A DNA stretch of 64,000 bases, taken from assembly GCA_024114885.1 (NCBI GenBank), contig CP099427.1:2220001-2284000 (forward strand), written 5' to 3'. The first letter of the stretch is position 1; each line of letters starts with the position of its first letter. Of this stretch, positions 45,822-54,866 are shown in pieces. Under the pieces are notes generated by a model. The model saw only the letters and a list, made by a program, of their open reading frames with translations, was not told the DNA's origin and ran no database searches. The translations under genes were made by a program, and so were the position numbers. This DNA is from Septoria linicola. Lineage: Eukaryota; Ascomycota; Dothideomycetes; Mycosphaerellales; Mycosphaerellaceae.

Positions 45822-46667
45822 CTAGTACTCCTTCCAGAACAGGCTTCTCCAGCTCCATTGGAATGCAGGAACGGAGACTGCCTCCTCTCTGAGCACAACT
45901 GCGGGCGCAATGGTCGGCTCACCGGTCACGGCAGCAACTGCTGGCACTGCTCCAGCGCCTGCAATGGTCTCCTTTGCGGGCGTAATTGGCGTGATTGACG
46001 GCAATGGTATTGATGCCCGCGCCTTCTCAGCGATCTTCCTCCCAATATCTGCACTATCTCTCGCACGATCGGCTGGCCAGAAGGTCCACATTGCGAAGCC
46101 TGTGGCCGTAGCGACTGAAAGGAAGATCAGATATCCAGCAGAACGCATCTCTTCGCGCATTCTCCGTCTCTCGTGGGCCAGGGCGGCGACCTTCTCTGCG
46201 AGCAACTGTGTGGCCCTAATTTCACGCCGCTTTGCCCTTCCGACCAGTCTTGACATGCGACTTGTTTGAAGCTGTGTGTCTGCAAGCACTGCTCTCCCGA
46301 CAGCCAAAGCTTTTGCATCCCAGGCAGGACCAGTATCTGCTCGTCTGAAGGTCGACTGTCCTGTGGTGCTAGAGTCAGCTCGTGTCGGCGGTGCATTCTG
46401 AAGAAGCCGTTCGATAGGCACAGGATATGGATCGATCTCGCTTGATTTGATCAGCTTGAGGTTGGGACTGTGGTCATATCTGTTGAGCTTCGAGATCTTG
46501 TTGAAGTGCTGAGTCTCTCGTGAGTTCGAAAGAGCGCCCAGCTGGAACAGTATACTGGCTCGTGGAATTGAGGCTGTGGAGAAGGCTTTGACGGCATAAT
46601 GTTTGCCAGAGAGGTATGGTCTCAGGAGTGTGGATACCATGGTCGCAACAGTCCTTCTTTTCAACAT
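45822..46667 (-). CDS. Predicted mitochondrial membrane protein, unknown
   Basis: 281 residues, one exon, from the ATG at 46667. The N-terminus is Arg/Ser/Ala-rich and poor in acidic residues (MLKRRTVATMVSTLLRPYL), like a mitochondrial presequence. A basic helical region (RMSRLVGRAKRREIRATQLL, AHERRRMREEMRS) precedes one transmembrane segment at about 180-198 (GYLIFLSVATATGFAMWTF). An Ala/Pro-rich tail follows, ending WSWRSLFWKEY. No family recognised. Confidence 0.7.
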   Translation of the reverse strand: MLKRRTVATMVSTLLRPYLSGKHYAVKAFSTASIPRASILFQLGALSNSRETQHFNKISKLNRYDHSPNLKLIKSSEIDPYPVPIERLLQNAPPTRADSSTTGQSTFRRADTGPAWDAKALAVGRAVLADTQLQTSRMSRLVGRAKRREIRATQLLAEKVAALAHERRRMREEMRSAGYLIFLSVATATGFAMWTFWPADRARDSADIGRKIAEKARASIPLPSITPITPAKETIAGAGAVPAVAAVTGEPTIAPAVVLREEAVSVPAFQWSWRSLFWKEY

Positions 46668-48583
46668 GAGCTTATCGAAAGAATCGTTTTCACAAGAGAT
46701 GTCTCATGAAGATAGATCATGAGCACACGACACGCGCCATCGGAGTGGACGCGGGGTAACTAACTTAGACTCCATAGCTCCGTAGCTTGTCGTTGACCTC
46801 GGCCGGATCAATGATGTTCCGTTGGGACAGAATCCTTCTCGATGTGATCTGCGTAAGCTCTGCTTGTGCACTCTCGATAAGTGCGTACGCAAATATTGTC
46901 AGCTGATGAATGTAACGCTATCCTTTGCTAAAGCCTGGGCATGGCTAGTCGCCTTCACGTTTGCGGGAGCCGCCCACGGAGTCGTGGCTTCGCTGGTGGC
47001 AAGTGGGATTCTCTCATGCAGTGTGCGCACCATTTGGAGCTTTGGTTGCTGCCTTCCTCGCGAAGCGCCTATGTGGAAGCTTGGTATGTTCTCTAGACTG
47101 GCGAAACATCCTCGAGGGTAGAGCATGACTATGGAGAAATCAGAGAGGTGAAGTCGTGGAAAGAGTCTTTGCGCTAGCCGCACCGACCATTTCCCGACAT
47201 GGACCGCCTCACGATTGTGATGCCATAGAAGCGAATGAACTCATGTACTGAAAACACGTGCAGGAAGAATGCGAACGGTGTCTGCAAGGTGCAAAAACGA
47301 GCAGCACTCTCCTCTTTGCTAGCTATAAGCACGACTCTCGCGACAACTTCGATACCTCCACCACGAAGCAACGCATCGAGTCGACTATTTCAAGAAGTCA
47401 GGCACCCAGCGATGATCTAGCAACCTTTTCATCATGCTCCTGTTCTTCTTCTCTGGGTCACGATCCCATACACTTTGTCTCTTTGGCTGTCCGCAACTCG
47501 CGCAGCTCTCAGCTTGATTCCTGCTTCGACTTTCGGATACACGAGACGCAGGGGCCGCGGGACGAGTTGCTGCATTTGCGTCTGCATCTTCGCGCAGCAC
47601 AGCATCTATAACATCGCGAATGTTGCCCACAGCTGGTACCTGAGACATATCCGGTCTCGCTTGACTTGAGTCTTGACGAGGCATTGGCGGAGCTTCGTCT
47701 TGCTGTGCCGCGACTGTCGACTTGAGCTTTGCTGGTGAAGTCACTGCTTGATTTCAGGTTGTGGCTTCCAATGCTGAGCACTTTGTCTTCACCATACATC
47801 TTGAGCTGTGCCGACGATCAGACTCTTTCTTGCCACGCCACGCCTTCGACAATGGGGAGTGGTTTCTAATGGCTCTGCTTCCAAATTGGTAATACGATGA
47901 TCTGCAAAGACATGTCGGACTTTATCATTGTCATCCTATTGACAGATGGCACTGTCAGGTGATGGTGGCGTGACGTATCTCCGCGCTTCCACGACTGCCC
48001 TGGTCTGTTCTCTTTTAGTTCTGCGAAGTTCAGTGTCACATGCTGCATGGTCGCAGTATGCAGACAGTCTTCTCGATCTCATTGGGTTATTCGGCATCGT
48101 AGGCCGCAGTGTACGTTCCAGCATGTATCTGAGTTGCGTATCCTTGAGCTGACGTGGCCAACATGGCAGTGCTACGGGGCTCTCCGCCTTGGCCTTTCAG
48201 CCAACTCGCCACTATCGATCAATGAAATACATCTGTGGTCTTCAATGTAGTCATGCGATCTGGAAACTGCGCGCCCTGCCGATTCACGTCCAGTCGCTTC
48301 CACGCCAGGCCCGAGATCGAAGCCCACCTCTTCTACCGCAATAGGCCATGTTGTCTTCGAAGGACTATGAAAGCATCGATTCTTACGGCACACGGGCTCA
48401 TGCATCTTCTCAGCGACCAGTTTCGACCAGAGAGTTTTGCTACCACCACCACCTCAGGAATGCGATTCGGAGCTGCAAAGCTTTGATGGGTCTGGCAAGA
48501 CTATTGCTAAGTCAGCAGCATCAAGGAAGAAAGAGTTCTTTTAGCGATCATCTCGATATTTGACTTGATGAGCCTTCGCGCGA
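46668..48583. other. Intergenic, with one weak minus-strand ORF
   Basis: Apart from the frame at 47385-47744 nothing here looks like a gene. Short frames on both strands overlap heavily. Confidence 0.4.
47385..47744 (-). CDS. Possible 3' exon of a small unknown protein
   Basis: The minus-strand frame ends ESCASCGQPKRQSVWDRD, then KKNRSMMKRLLDHRWVPDFL and stop, with a polar upstream part. It is protein-like, but the frame opens at a GTG and no in-frame ATG lies before the middle of the frame. It may be the last exon of a gene starting with the ATG near 47799 (MYGEDKVLSIGSH), though no clean intron was found. Confidence 0.3.
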   Translation of the reverse strand: MTSPAKLKSTVAAQQDEAPPMPRQDSSQARPDMSQVPAVGNIRDVIDAVLREDADANAATRPAAPASRVSESRSRNQAESCASCGQPKRQSVWDRDPEKKNRSMMKRLLDHRWVPDFLK

Positions 48584-49492
48584 TCACAACTTGGATGCTT
48601 TCCAGTTTGGCTTCCGCTTTTCCCTGAACGCTGCTAGTCCTTCGCCACAGTTGTCGCCGGCAATCAGTCTGTCATAAAGCTGGTCATGGGTGATTTGGAA
48701 AGCTCGCTCTACACTGCCCGTCTCCCATGCTTCTCTCAGGCCAGCGCGAGTGACGACAGTACCATCTGGTGAAATGTTCGCGATTTGCTTCGCTTTCTCC
48801 AAAGTCTTATCCAAAACTGACTCTGGCGTCTTCGAGACTGCGGCGACGAGCCCCCGTTGCAGAGCTTCTTGTGCAGAGACTCTCCTGCAAGTCAGAGCAA
48901 TGTCTGTCGCTGCTTGCATGCCGACTGCACGAACAAGACGCGGCAGTCCGCCGCCGTACGCGTAGACGCCGACTTGTGCTTCAGGGAGGCCAAACTGTGC
49001 TTTTGGAGACGCAATGGCGATGTCACTATTCAGAGTCAGCTTCGTAAACCTTGCCATGCGCTCGCGTGATACATACGCATTGAGCACAATCTCAAATCCC
49101 CCGCCAAGAGCGAAGCCATTAACAGCAGCCAAAATCGGCTTTTTGCCTCTCCTTCTACTGCATCCCCCAAAGCCAGCCCGAGGATGTTCATGCAAGTATG
49201 GTTCGGACTTCTTGAGATCGTCTGTGGTGAGCTTGGAATTTCTAGCTTTCTCGATCTCAATCAGGTCGGAGCCACAGCAGAAAGCCTTGTTGCCAGATCC
49301 AGTCACGACGGCGACACGCAGCGATGGCTGTTCGTCGAACCATTCAAAGAGCTGTTGGAGCTGCCAGTTCATCGTGTGGGTGACAGAGTTCATCTGCTTT
49401 GGTCTGTTCAAGGTGACAAGCAGAATCTGTGGCGTTGGGTACGAGACCAGTACGCCATCTACACTTGGCGCTTTGAGGGTGGGAGACGCCAT
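48584..49492 (-). CDS. Enoyl-CoA hydratase/isomerase family protein
   Basis: Exons 49492-49077 and 49025-48584 are joined by removing a 51-nt intron (49026-49076, GTATGT...GAATAG, branch CTGAC), giving 285 residues. The unspliced frame is open, so the intron is easy to miss. Splicing restores the crotonase motif NGFALGGGFEIVLNADIAIA. Other motifs: LVTLNRPKQMNSVTHTM, FCCGSDLIEIEKA (oxyanion-hole region) and QFGLPEAQVGVYAYGGGLPR. The start MASPTLKAPSVDG is chosen over a longer frame whose first 51 residues look non-coding. The family hydrates or isomerises enoyl-CoA in fatty-acid or branched-chain degradation. No clear PTS1 signal (ends WKASKL; SKL-like SKL is the last tripeptide, which could in fact direct it to peroxisomes). 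Confidence 0.9.
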   Translation of the reverse strand: MASPTLKAPSVDGVLVSYPTPQILLVTLNRPKQMNSVTHTMNWQLQQLFEWFDEQPSLRVAVVTGSGNKAFCCGSDLIEIEKARNSKLTTDDLKKSEPYLHEHPRAGFGGCSRRRGKKPILAAVNGFALGGGFEIVLNAYVSRERMARFTKLTLNSDIAIASPKAQFGLPEAQVGVYAYGGGLPRLVRAVGMQAATDIALTCRRVSAQEALQRGLVAAVSKTPESVLDKTLEKAKQIANISPDGTVVTRAGLREAWETGSVERAFQITHDQLYDRLIAGDNCGEGLAAFREKRKPNWKASKL

Positions 49493-49757
49493 GTTGACGA
49501 CAGTCCTAGTGTACTGTGTGAGGAGATGGATGTACGATCTGCTGTACAGGTGAAGATGACAAGGTTGAGATGAGTTGGTGTAGCCGAGGTGCCAGCTCCT
49601 CCACCAGAAATGGGCGCTAACCAGATACGGACGACCATTTTCCAAGGCTTTTCTGGTTGTTCAAGGTCTCATGAGATTTGGTCATCGAGCACCCAAGATC
49701 CATTCAAGAAGTGTGTAGGCTCACCATCCGTGTATGTGCTGGGTACAGGCTAGCACA

Positions 49758-51104
49758 CTATCTATCACAGAGAATCATCGGACAGCGCACGTAACGAACT
49801 CCAATGGTGATCGCACTCACAAGCATGCAGCTTCCTGTGAACAGCACGATGGTCTCATACTGCGATACAGCATAAGCCCCACTGCGTACGTTTGCGCGAG
49901 TCCGTAACAGAGCGCCGCCAATGGGTCCGGCAAGCACGTTTCCAACACCCTTTCCAAAGTTTAGCAGACCAAATGCTGCAAAAGCAGCCGAAGGCTCACT
50001 TGCAACAGCACTCCCCATTCTTGCCCACATGGCAGTGTAGCCTGCGCCGAAGAAGCCGTAAAGCAGTGCGAACACGGTCAATACGCCGAAAGTCTGCGCC
50101 AATCCCCAGCATGTATACACAGCAATGCCAGCCACCAGCGCAGATGTTGAGACGAGAAAGTTCAAGGGAATGCGGTTCTTGTCTGAGAGATACCCAAAGC
50201 TGAACTGACCCAGCACCTGCGATATGCTCATCACTGTCAGGAGCAGAGCACCTTGTGTAGCATTCATCCCGTTCGAGGTCGCGTAGGAGGGCAGGTAGAT
50301 GGATGGGAAGAAGTATCCCAAACCCATGGCGAAGTTGGAAGCACTGAAGATCCAGAAGAGGGGCGCTTTCAGGAATGTCCAGTCCGTCCTTGATGGAGCC
50401 GTGATCTCGGTTGCAGAGTGTGGGAGACGGCCTTTTAGTGCTGGTATCAGTGGCCCGGTCAGCACAAGCAGACCAACCGCAATGATGCGAAGCGTAGTTT
50501 GATATCCATAGCGATACAGAAGTGACTGTAGCCCAATTGGTAGCGCTGCTCCAGACACCCCCGACGCAGCACAAAGAGTGCCGTAGGCCATACCTCGCCG
50601 CACAACCCAGTACTCGTTGACCATGCTAAGGATAGGGTAGTAGAACACGATGAAGCCAAACCCATACATTACGCCTTGAGTGATGATTAATGTTCCGAGA
50701 TTGCCGGCAAAAGAGCCGGCAACCAAGCCCAGTAACGCGATCGTCCAGCCCGACCAGATCATGTGTCGTCTATACTTTGAGTACCTCTTGACGACTGGAA
50801 TGATGAATGGAGCGGCCATATAGGACATGCCTGAAGCCACTGTTCCAATGATCGAGATGTAGGGAGACGCTTCGAACTCTGGCAGCTGTGAGTAGTACTC
50901 TTGAAAGACGCCAAAGGAAAGAGGAAACCCCCAGAGTAGTGCCTCAAAGACGAAGGCTACCAGCAATAATCGCCATGCAGCTTTGCCGCCATCAGCTGGA
51001 GGCAGTGAATGATCATTACCATGTGCTTCCTGATCCGCCGGGACGGTCTCATTCGACAGTCGTCGAAGCTCGATAGTTGTGGCCATTTCCGGAGCATCAG
51101 ACAT
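49758..51104 (-). CDS. MFS transporter, monocarboxylate transporter-like
   Basis: 448 residues, one exon, from the ATG at 51104. A ~40-residue polar N-terminus is followed by about 12 membrane segments. Features of the fungal monocarboxylate-porter (MCT/MCH) group are present: FPLSFGVFQEYYSQLPEF after TM1, a short TM2-TM3 loop, NEYWVVRRGMAYGTLCAASG in TM5 and FGYLSDKNRIPLNFLV in the second half. Likely substrates are organic acids or related small molecules at the plasma membrane; some fungal members have no transport activity for monocarboxylates. The neighbouring enoyl-CoA hydratase is on the same strand 266 bp downstream, but nothing shows that they are linked. Confidence 0.9.
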   Translation of the reverse strand: MSDAPEMATTIELRRLSNETVPADQEAHGNDHSLPPADGGKAAWRLLLVAFVFEALLWGFPLSFGVFQEYYSQLPEFEASPYISIIGTVASGMSYMAAPFIIPVVKRYSKYRRHMIWSGWTIALLGLVAGSFAGNLGTLIITQGVMYGFGFIVFYYPILSMVNEYWVVRRGMAYGTLCAASGVSGAALPIGLQSLLYRYGYQTTLRIIAVGLLVLTGPLIPALKGRLPHSATEITAPSRTDWTFLKAPLFWIFSASNFAMGLGYFFPSIYLPSYATSNGMNATQGALLLTVMSISQVLGQFSFGYLSDKNRIPLNFLVSTSALVAGIAVYTCWGLAQTFGVLTVFALLYGFFGAGYTAMWARMGSAVASEPSAAFAAFGLLNFGKGVGNVLAGPIGGALLRTRANVRSGAYAVSQYETIVLFTGSCMLVSAITIGVRYVRCPMILCDR

Positions 51105-51214
51105 GGTGGGATTGATGGTTGTGTCCGAGCAGAAGGACTGTAGCGTGGCGACTGTGAAGGATTTCTATAGCCGAGGCGGAACAAGTCGCGCTTGGCGTGT
51201 CCGAGGTATGTACT

Positions 51215-51981
51215 CTATGTGTAAAAGGCTACGACTGCCTTCGCTATGAAGACAGCCTTTCCCTCGTCCGTCGTTTGGGAATTCGCGGGCAAGATTGGGT
51301 TCGTTTCCAAACACCTATCTTGAAAAATCTCAAGCTTCGGCAGGTCGTCGCGCAGCGAGAATCCCAAGTTTTTCGTGTCAGCTCCCATCCGGTTGTCAGA
51401 TGGCTTGAGATCCGTACAGTCGAACCATCCTGTCTTGTGCCACTTTGTTGGACCCCGCGGAGAAAGATCCAGCCAGCCCGTGAAGTTGTCGGGCGAGCAG
51501 GTCTCGTCATTTTAGAACCGAAGTTCGACTTCCCAGTCTTAAATTTGGAGTGACCTCCGCAAGAGTAGCCGTCGCCCAAGCAAGCGTGCCTGTAAGAAGT
51601 GTCAGAGGCCTTCTCCCCTCCTTCGAACGACACTACGATGTTGAAGGTGCCCGAGTTCTCCAGAGCGTCGTGGTAAGCGCGGTCAAGCGAGTCTCCAACG
51701 CTTTCCAGCAACAAAGCGTCGAGACGAGGTACAACCAGCGGCGCAGAGGACGAGGCGGAGCCGGAGAGAACAGCGGAGGAGACCAGAGGGGGCAGCGGGG
51801 AGGCAGCGGAGACCAGAGAAGGCAACGCGGAGGCAGCGGAGAAAGTGCTGATCACAGCATAACCTGCTGTGCTGGTGGCGGTGGCGGAGGAGGCGGCGGC
51901 GGCGGAGAGAGTGCCCACCAAGGGCGCAAGGAGGCTTCAGACGAGCAGAGCGCACACTGCACGGCAGAGCGAGCGAGACAT
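51215..51981 (-). pseudogene. Broken secreted Ser/Ala-rich protein gene, paralogue of 41462-42062
   Basis: The ATG at 51981 opens a signal-like sequence (MSRSLCRAVCALLV) broken by TGA at codon 15, where the paralogue at 41462 has TGG, a G-to-A change. The same frame continues (SLLAPLVGTLSAAAASS... DRAYHDALENSGTFN, ACLGDGYSCGG) to about 51560. The C-terminal part then lies in another frame: DETCSPDNFTGWLDLSPRGP and WHKTGWFDCTDLKPSDN, ending at TAG 51215. No intron reconciles the two frames. The gene therefore has one nonsense change and at least one frame break. Confidence 0.55.
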
Positions 51982-52392
51982 TGTGGTGGTGGTGGTGATT
52001 GTTATCTTGTTCTGTGGTGCTTCTCCGCTTAATGTGGGTGTGACTAGAGAACGAAGTTCTCAAAACTGTCGAAAAACAACAAATGAACGATTTTTCACAG
52101 AAGTGCGCTAATGCAACTCGCGCATATGTGGCGTCGTTACTCCTACTCCCCAGAAACTCCCATAGCGACCATCTCGGACATATCTTGGCACCCGGCGTCG
52201 ATTCTAGAATTGAGCACCCCTTCCTTGACCGCCAAGCTTTATGCTATGCTTGTTGACGACGGGAGTGTACACAGCCCTCTGGAGCACTTGTTGCAGATTT
52301 TCCTCCTCAAGATATTTACCAAGCATCACGAGCGCCATCCTCCAACGCCGCGGCTACTCGCCTTTCCAGAAACACATGTCAACGTCTCCATC
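51982..52392. other. Intergenic, no supported gene
   Basis: A plus-strand frame (52111-52530) runs antisense into the first exon copy and is treated as a shadow. No gene seen. Confidence 0.45.
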
Positions 52393-52649
52393 TCAGCAGG
52401 GACCATAATCGATCGGCTTCTTCCACCCGCAAGCAAATTTTTCTACCGGAGACTAGGCAGCCAATCTGCCTTGTCCGCCCCCTCTTACAATACAGTGAGC
52501 CCAGTTTATCCCAGCCCGTGCGGCTGCTAGGAGGTCCGAGTCGCAGCGTTACAGAACATTACGGTTCTTCCAACCTGTGCGGTAGTGACCTGTGCCGCCA
52601 ACTTGGAACGTCCTGTCGCCACAGGTGATGTAGTTATAGTAAAAGTTTG
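52393..52649 (-). pseudogene. Exon copy P1 of the secreted cysteine-containing family, dead
   Basis: After an acceptor at 52650-52651 (CCGTAG) this copy of exon 2 reads NFYYNYITCGDRTFQVGG, then NVL-stop-RCDSDLL where intact copies have VLQRCD, then AA-stop-SPV where they have AAWSPV, and ends YGPC-stop. TAA replaces CAA/CAG and TAG replaces TGG, both by transitions. It has no own leader exon. It is the last of four exon-2 copies downstream of the leader exon at 53685-53856. Confidence 0.7.
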
Positions 52650-52688
52650 CTACGGAGAGGGAACGAAGTAGCACGATTTTATCAAACT

Positions 52689-52957
52689 CTATACTCCGGC
52701 TGAGCAAGGACCATGATCGATCGGCTTCTTCCAAGCGCAAGCACGTTGTCCAACCGGCGACCAAGCAGCCACTCTGTCCTGCCCACCGCCCTTCACTTCG
52801 CAGTGTGCCCAATCCTTTCCAACACGCGCGGCTTCTCGAAGATCTTGGTCGCAGCGCTGCAGGACGTCGCGATTCTTCCATCCTATGCGATAGCGACCTG
52901 TTCCGCCGACTTGAAAGGTTCTTTCGCCGCAGTTGACTGCGTTGTAGTAAAAGTTCG
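52689..52957 (-). CDS. Exon copy P2 of the secreted cysteine-containing family, open
   Basis: Phase-1 exon with acceptor CCATAG at 52958-52963. It reads (A)NFYYNAVNCGERTFQVGG, GRYRIGWKNRDVLQRCD, DWAHCEVKGGGQDRVAAW, CAWKKPIDHGPC, then SAGV and TAG. All five cysteines of exon 2 are kept. Only 48 nt separate it from the previous exon copy (P3), too little for a promoter, start codon and signal peptide. It can be expressed only if a leader is spliced to it, presumably the exon at 53685-53856. Across the first 44 codons it differs from P3 at 11 positions, all synonymous; in the last third, replacements accumulate. Confidence 0.6.
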
Positions 52958-53005
52958 CTATGGAAAGAAATCAAATCAGCCGGCACTCTGTTAGATCGTC
53001 TCCTG

Positions 53006-53271
53006 TCATGAGCCCGTGCAAGGACCATGATCAATCGGCTTCTCCCAAGAGCACGCTAGCTTCCCAATCGGCGACCACGCTGCTGTTCGGTGGTTCCCAC
53101 TGCCATCCACCTCGCAGTGGGCCCAGTCCTTTCCTGCTCGCGCCGCTTCTCGAAGATCTTGGTCGCAACGCTGTAGGACGTCACGATTCTTCCATCCTAT
53201 GCGATAGCGGCCTGTGCCCCCAACTTGGAAAGTTCTTTCGCCGCAGTTGACTGCGTTGTAGTAGAAGTTCG
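53006..53271 (-). CDS. Exon copy P3 of the secreted cysteine-containing family, open
   Basis: Phase-1 exon with acceptor TTTTCATAG ending at 53272 and an ACTGAC branch-like site about 17 nt further upstream. It encodes the same core as P2 (NFYYNAVNCGERTFQVGG), then DWAHCEVDGSGNHRTAAW, GKLACSWEKPIDHGPC, TGS and TGA. No own leader: 86 nt separate it from the stop of the complete gene's exon 2. The intact reading frame, intact acceptor and silent-only divergence from P2 in the core argue that it is used. Confidence 0.6.
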
Positions 53272-53357
53272 CTATGAAAAGATGACCAAGTCAGTTGAAC
53301 TTCTAGAAACGCCATCTTCTGACAAGGACGATAATCGATTGGCCTCCGCAGTATGCC

Positions 53358-53856
53358 TTAACAAGGACCGTGATCGATCGGCTTTTCCCACGAGCACAAA
53401 AGCTTCCCGATAGGCCCCCAGCCAGCGATGCGCTGGTCGCCGTCTCCGAGCACCTCGCAATTAACCCAGTCCTTGCCTGCTCGTGCCGCTTCCCACAAAT
53501 CTGCCTCACAGCGTTGCAAGACATCGCGATTTTTCCACCCTATACGATAGCGCATGGTGCCACCGACTTGGAATGTCTTGTTGGCACAATTGATGCCGTC
53601 GTAGTAGTTGGCTGTCGATGGAGTTGTATCAATTGCTGTCCTGGAACAGGTGGCCTGCAGCAAGAAAGAAAGCATGTCACGCACCTCTGGGATCCTTCTC
53701 CAATTCTGCATGTAGCCAATCCAGACAGCCCTCGAGCTTTGTGGCATTTGCCGTCGCGGTCTCGCTGACCCAAGTTTGCTTATGTCCGCCGATGGCTGTC
53801 GCTTGACCGGCCAGGGCCAGCATCACTATGGTGAGCAGAAGCTGAGTAATGTGCAT
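53358..53856 (-). CDS. Small secreted six-cysteine protein (complete gene, P4)
   Basis: Exon 1 (53856-53685) and exon 2 (53611-53358) flank a 73-nt intron (GTGCGT...CGACAG), giving 141 residues. The signal peptide is MHITQLLLTIVMLALAGQATA. The mature part has six cysteines in the contexts LEGCLDW, GINCANK, LQRCEAD, WVNCEVL, KLLCSWE and a C-terminal HGPC, with aromatic/glycine motifs FQVGG, IGWKNRD and AGWGPIG. I do not recognise a named family. Size, secretion and even cysteine number fit a fungal effector-like or antimicrobial-like protein; that is inference. A CTTATAAG box lies about 100 bp upstream of the ATG (53956-53963). Three further exon-2 copies follow downstream. Confidence 0.85.
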
Positions 53857-54329
53857 GGTGCTTGTGATTTTGGGTATCTGCGATGATTGGGAAAAAGGCT
53901 TGACAGAATAATTGGTCACGAGCGTGAGATTTTGAAGAGGGCCGAAGCTCGAGGTCTTATAAGTCTTGCTGCGAAGCGAGAAGTCTGGTTCATTGCCACG
54001 TGGTGCCGATATGTAGTGGGAGATAGAAAGCTTCCTAGACGTCGACCAATTGTGCGCAGAACTCGATGCTGACCTGGTCATGCGCACGGTGGCGCATCCG
54101 TCAAGTACAGGACTCATCAGACTTGGTTCTTCCCACAGCCACACTGTCGCACAACTAACTCCAGGTCGTTGGGTTCAACCGTACCGATCATGTCAAGCCA
54201 GCAGACTCAGGCACCTTGACCAAAGATCTTGCTGTGGGACGAGAGCATGCTCTTTTGGAATCCCAGTGGACTTCCCTCTGTGAAAGACTCTCTTGATCGG
54301 CAGACTTACTATCCAATGGTGGCGGCACC
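53857..54329. promoter_or_regulatory. Shared divergent promoter region of the two secreted-protein genes
   Basis: 473 bp between the ATG of P4 (minus) and of P5 (plus). Contains the palindromic TATA-like CTTATAAG at 53956-53963, well placed for P4. No clear TATA is seen near the P5 start. Head-to-head arrangement suggests co-regulation, which is inference. Confidence 0.5.
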
Positions 54330-54866
54330 ATGCATCTCACCATCCTGCTGCTGCCAATCCTCGGCCTCTGCTGCAGCCTGGTCTCAGCAGGCATCAAGCA
54401 CTCCTCGTACTACAGTCCCGAGCCTCAGCGCGCCAACGTCAGCACCTCTGCACTTTTCATCTGTGCAGAGCAGATCAAGGCCAAGCTCGACAAGAAGCCG
54501 AAGAGTATGACCCATCCTCTCTCTTACATTTGTGTCACGCATACTGACGTGGATGCTTCAGCTGAATGGCCCGACGGCTTCACCTGCGGCGAGCGCATGT
54601 GGCAGATTGGCAGCACCGAGATCGGGAAGTGGAAGAATGACAAGATCTGGAAGGAGTGCTGGCAGGATCTTAAAAAAGCCATTACCGAAGGTAAAGATTG
54701 GTTCGAGTGTGAGGTGAGCGGAGGTGTAGGACCCGGCAGGAAGAGTGTCGCATACAGTCCACCGACGTTTCAGTTGTGTAGCAAGAAGGAGCTACACGGG
54801 CCGTGCTGTCATTTCGGATGCGATGCATCTGATGGATGCTATTTTGGTTGCAAGGAGGGGCCGTGA
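54330..54866 (+). CDS. Small secreted cysteine-rich protein (divergent relative, P5)
   Basis: Exons 54330-54504 and 54562-54866 (57-nt GTATGA...CTTCAG intron, ACTGAC branch) give 159 residues. The intron sits in the same phase and place as in P4 and P6. Signal peptide MHLTILLLPILGLCCSLVSA. The core keeps the family layout: a helix ending IKAKLDKKP before the intron, then FTCGERMWQIGS, a Lys/Trp segment, KECWQDLKKAITEGKDWFECEV, and LHGPC. Beyond GPC it carries an extra cysteine-rich tail (CHFGCDASDGCYFGC) that P4 and P6 lack. Sequence divergence is high, so the pair is old. Function unknown. Confidence 0.82.
   Translation: MHLTILLLPILGLCCSLVSAGIKHSSYYSPEPQRANVSTSALFICAEQIKAKLDKKPKSMTHPLSYICVTHTDVDASAEWPDGFTCGERMWQIGSTEIGKWKNDKIWKECWQDLKKAITEGKDWFECEVSGGVGPGRKSVAYSPPTFQLCSKKELHGPCCHFGCDASDGCYFGCKEGP

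Noticed and set aside
47509..47799. Zn2Cys6-like cysteine pattern on the minus strand (CSNSSRGPCVSCIRK)
   Set aside because: Spacing does not fit a complete Zn2Cys6 cluster, and the competing frame looks more protein-like.
52549..53034. 161-codon minus-strand ORF across P1 and P2
   Set aside because: It reads P2 in the wrong frame; only its last ~30 codons are in the family frame. The exon-copy model explains the conserved motifs.
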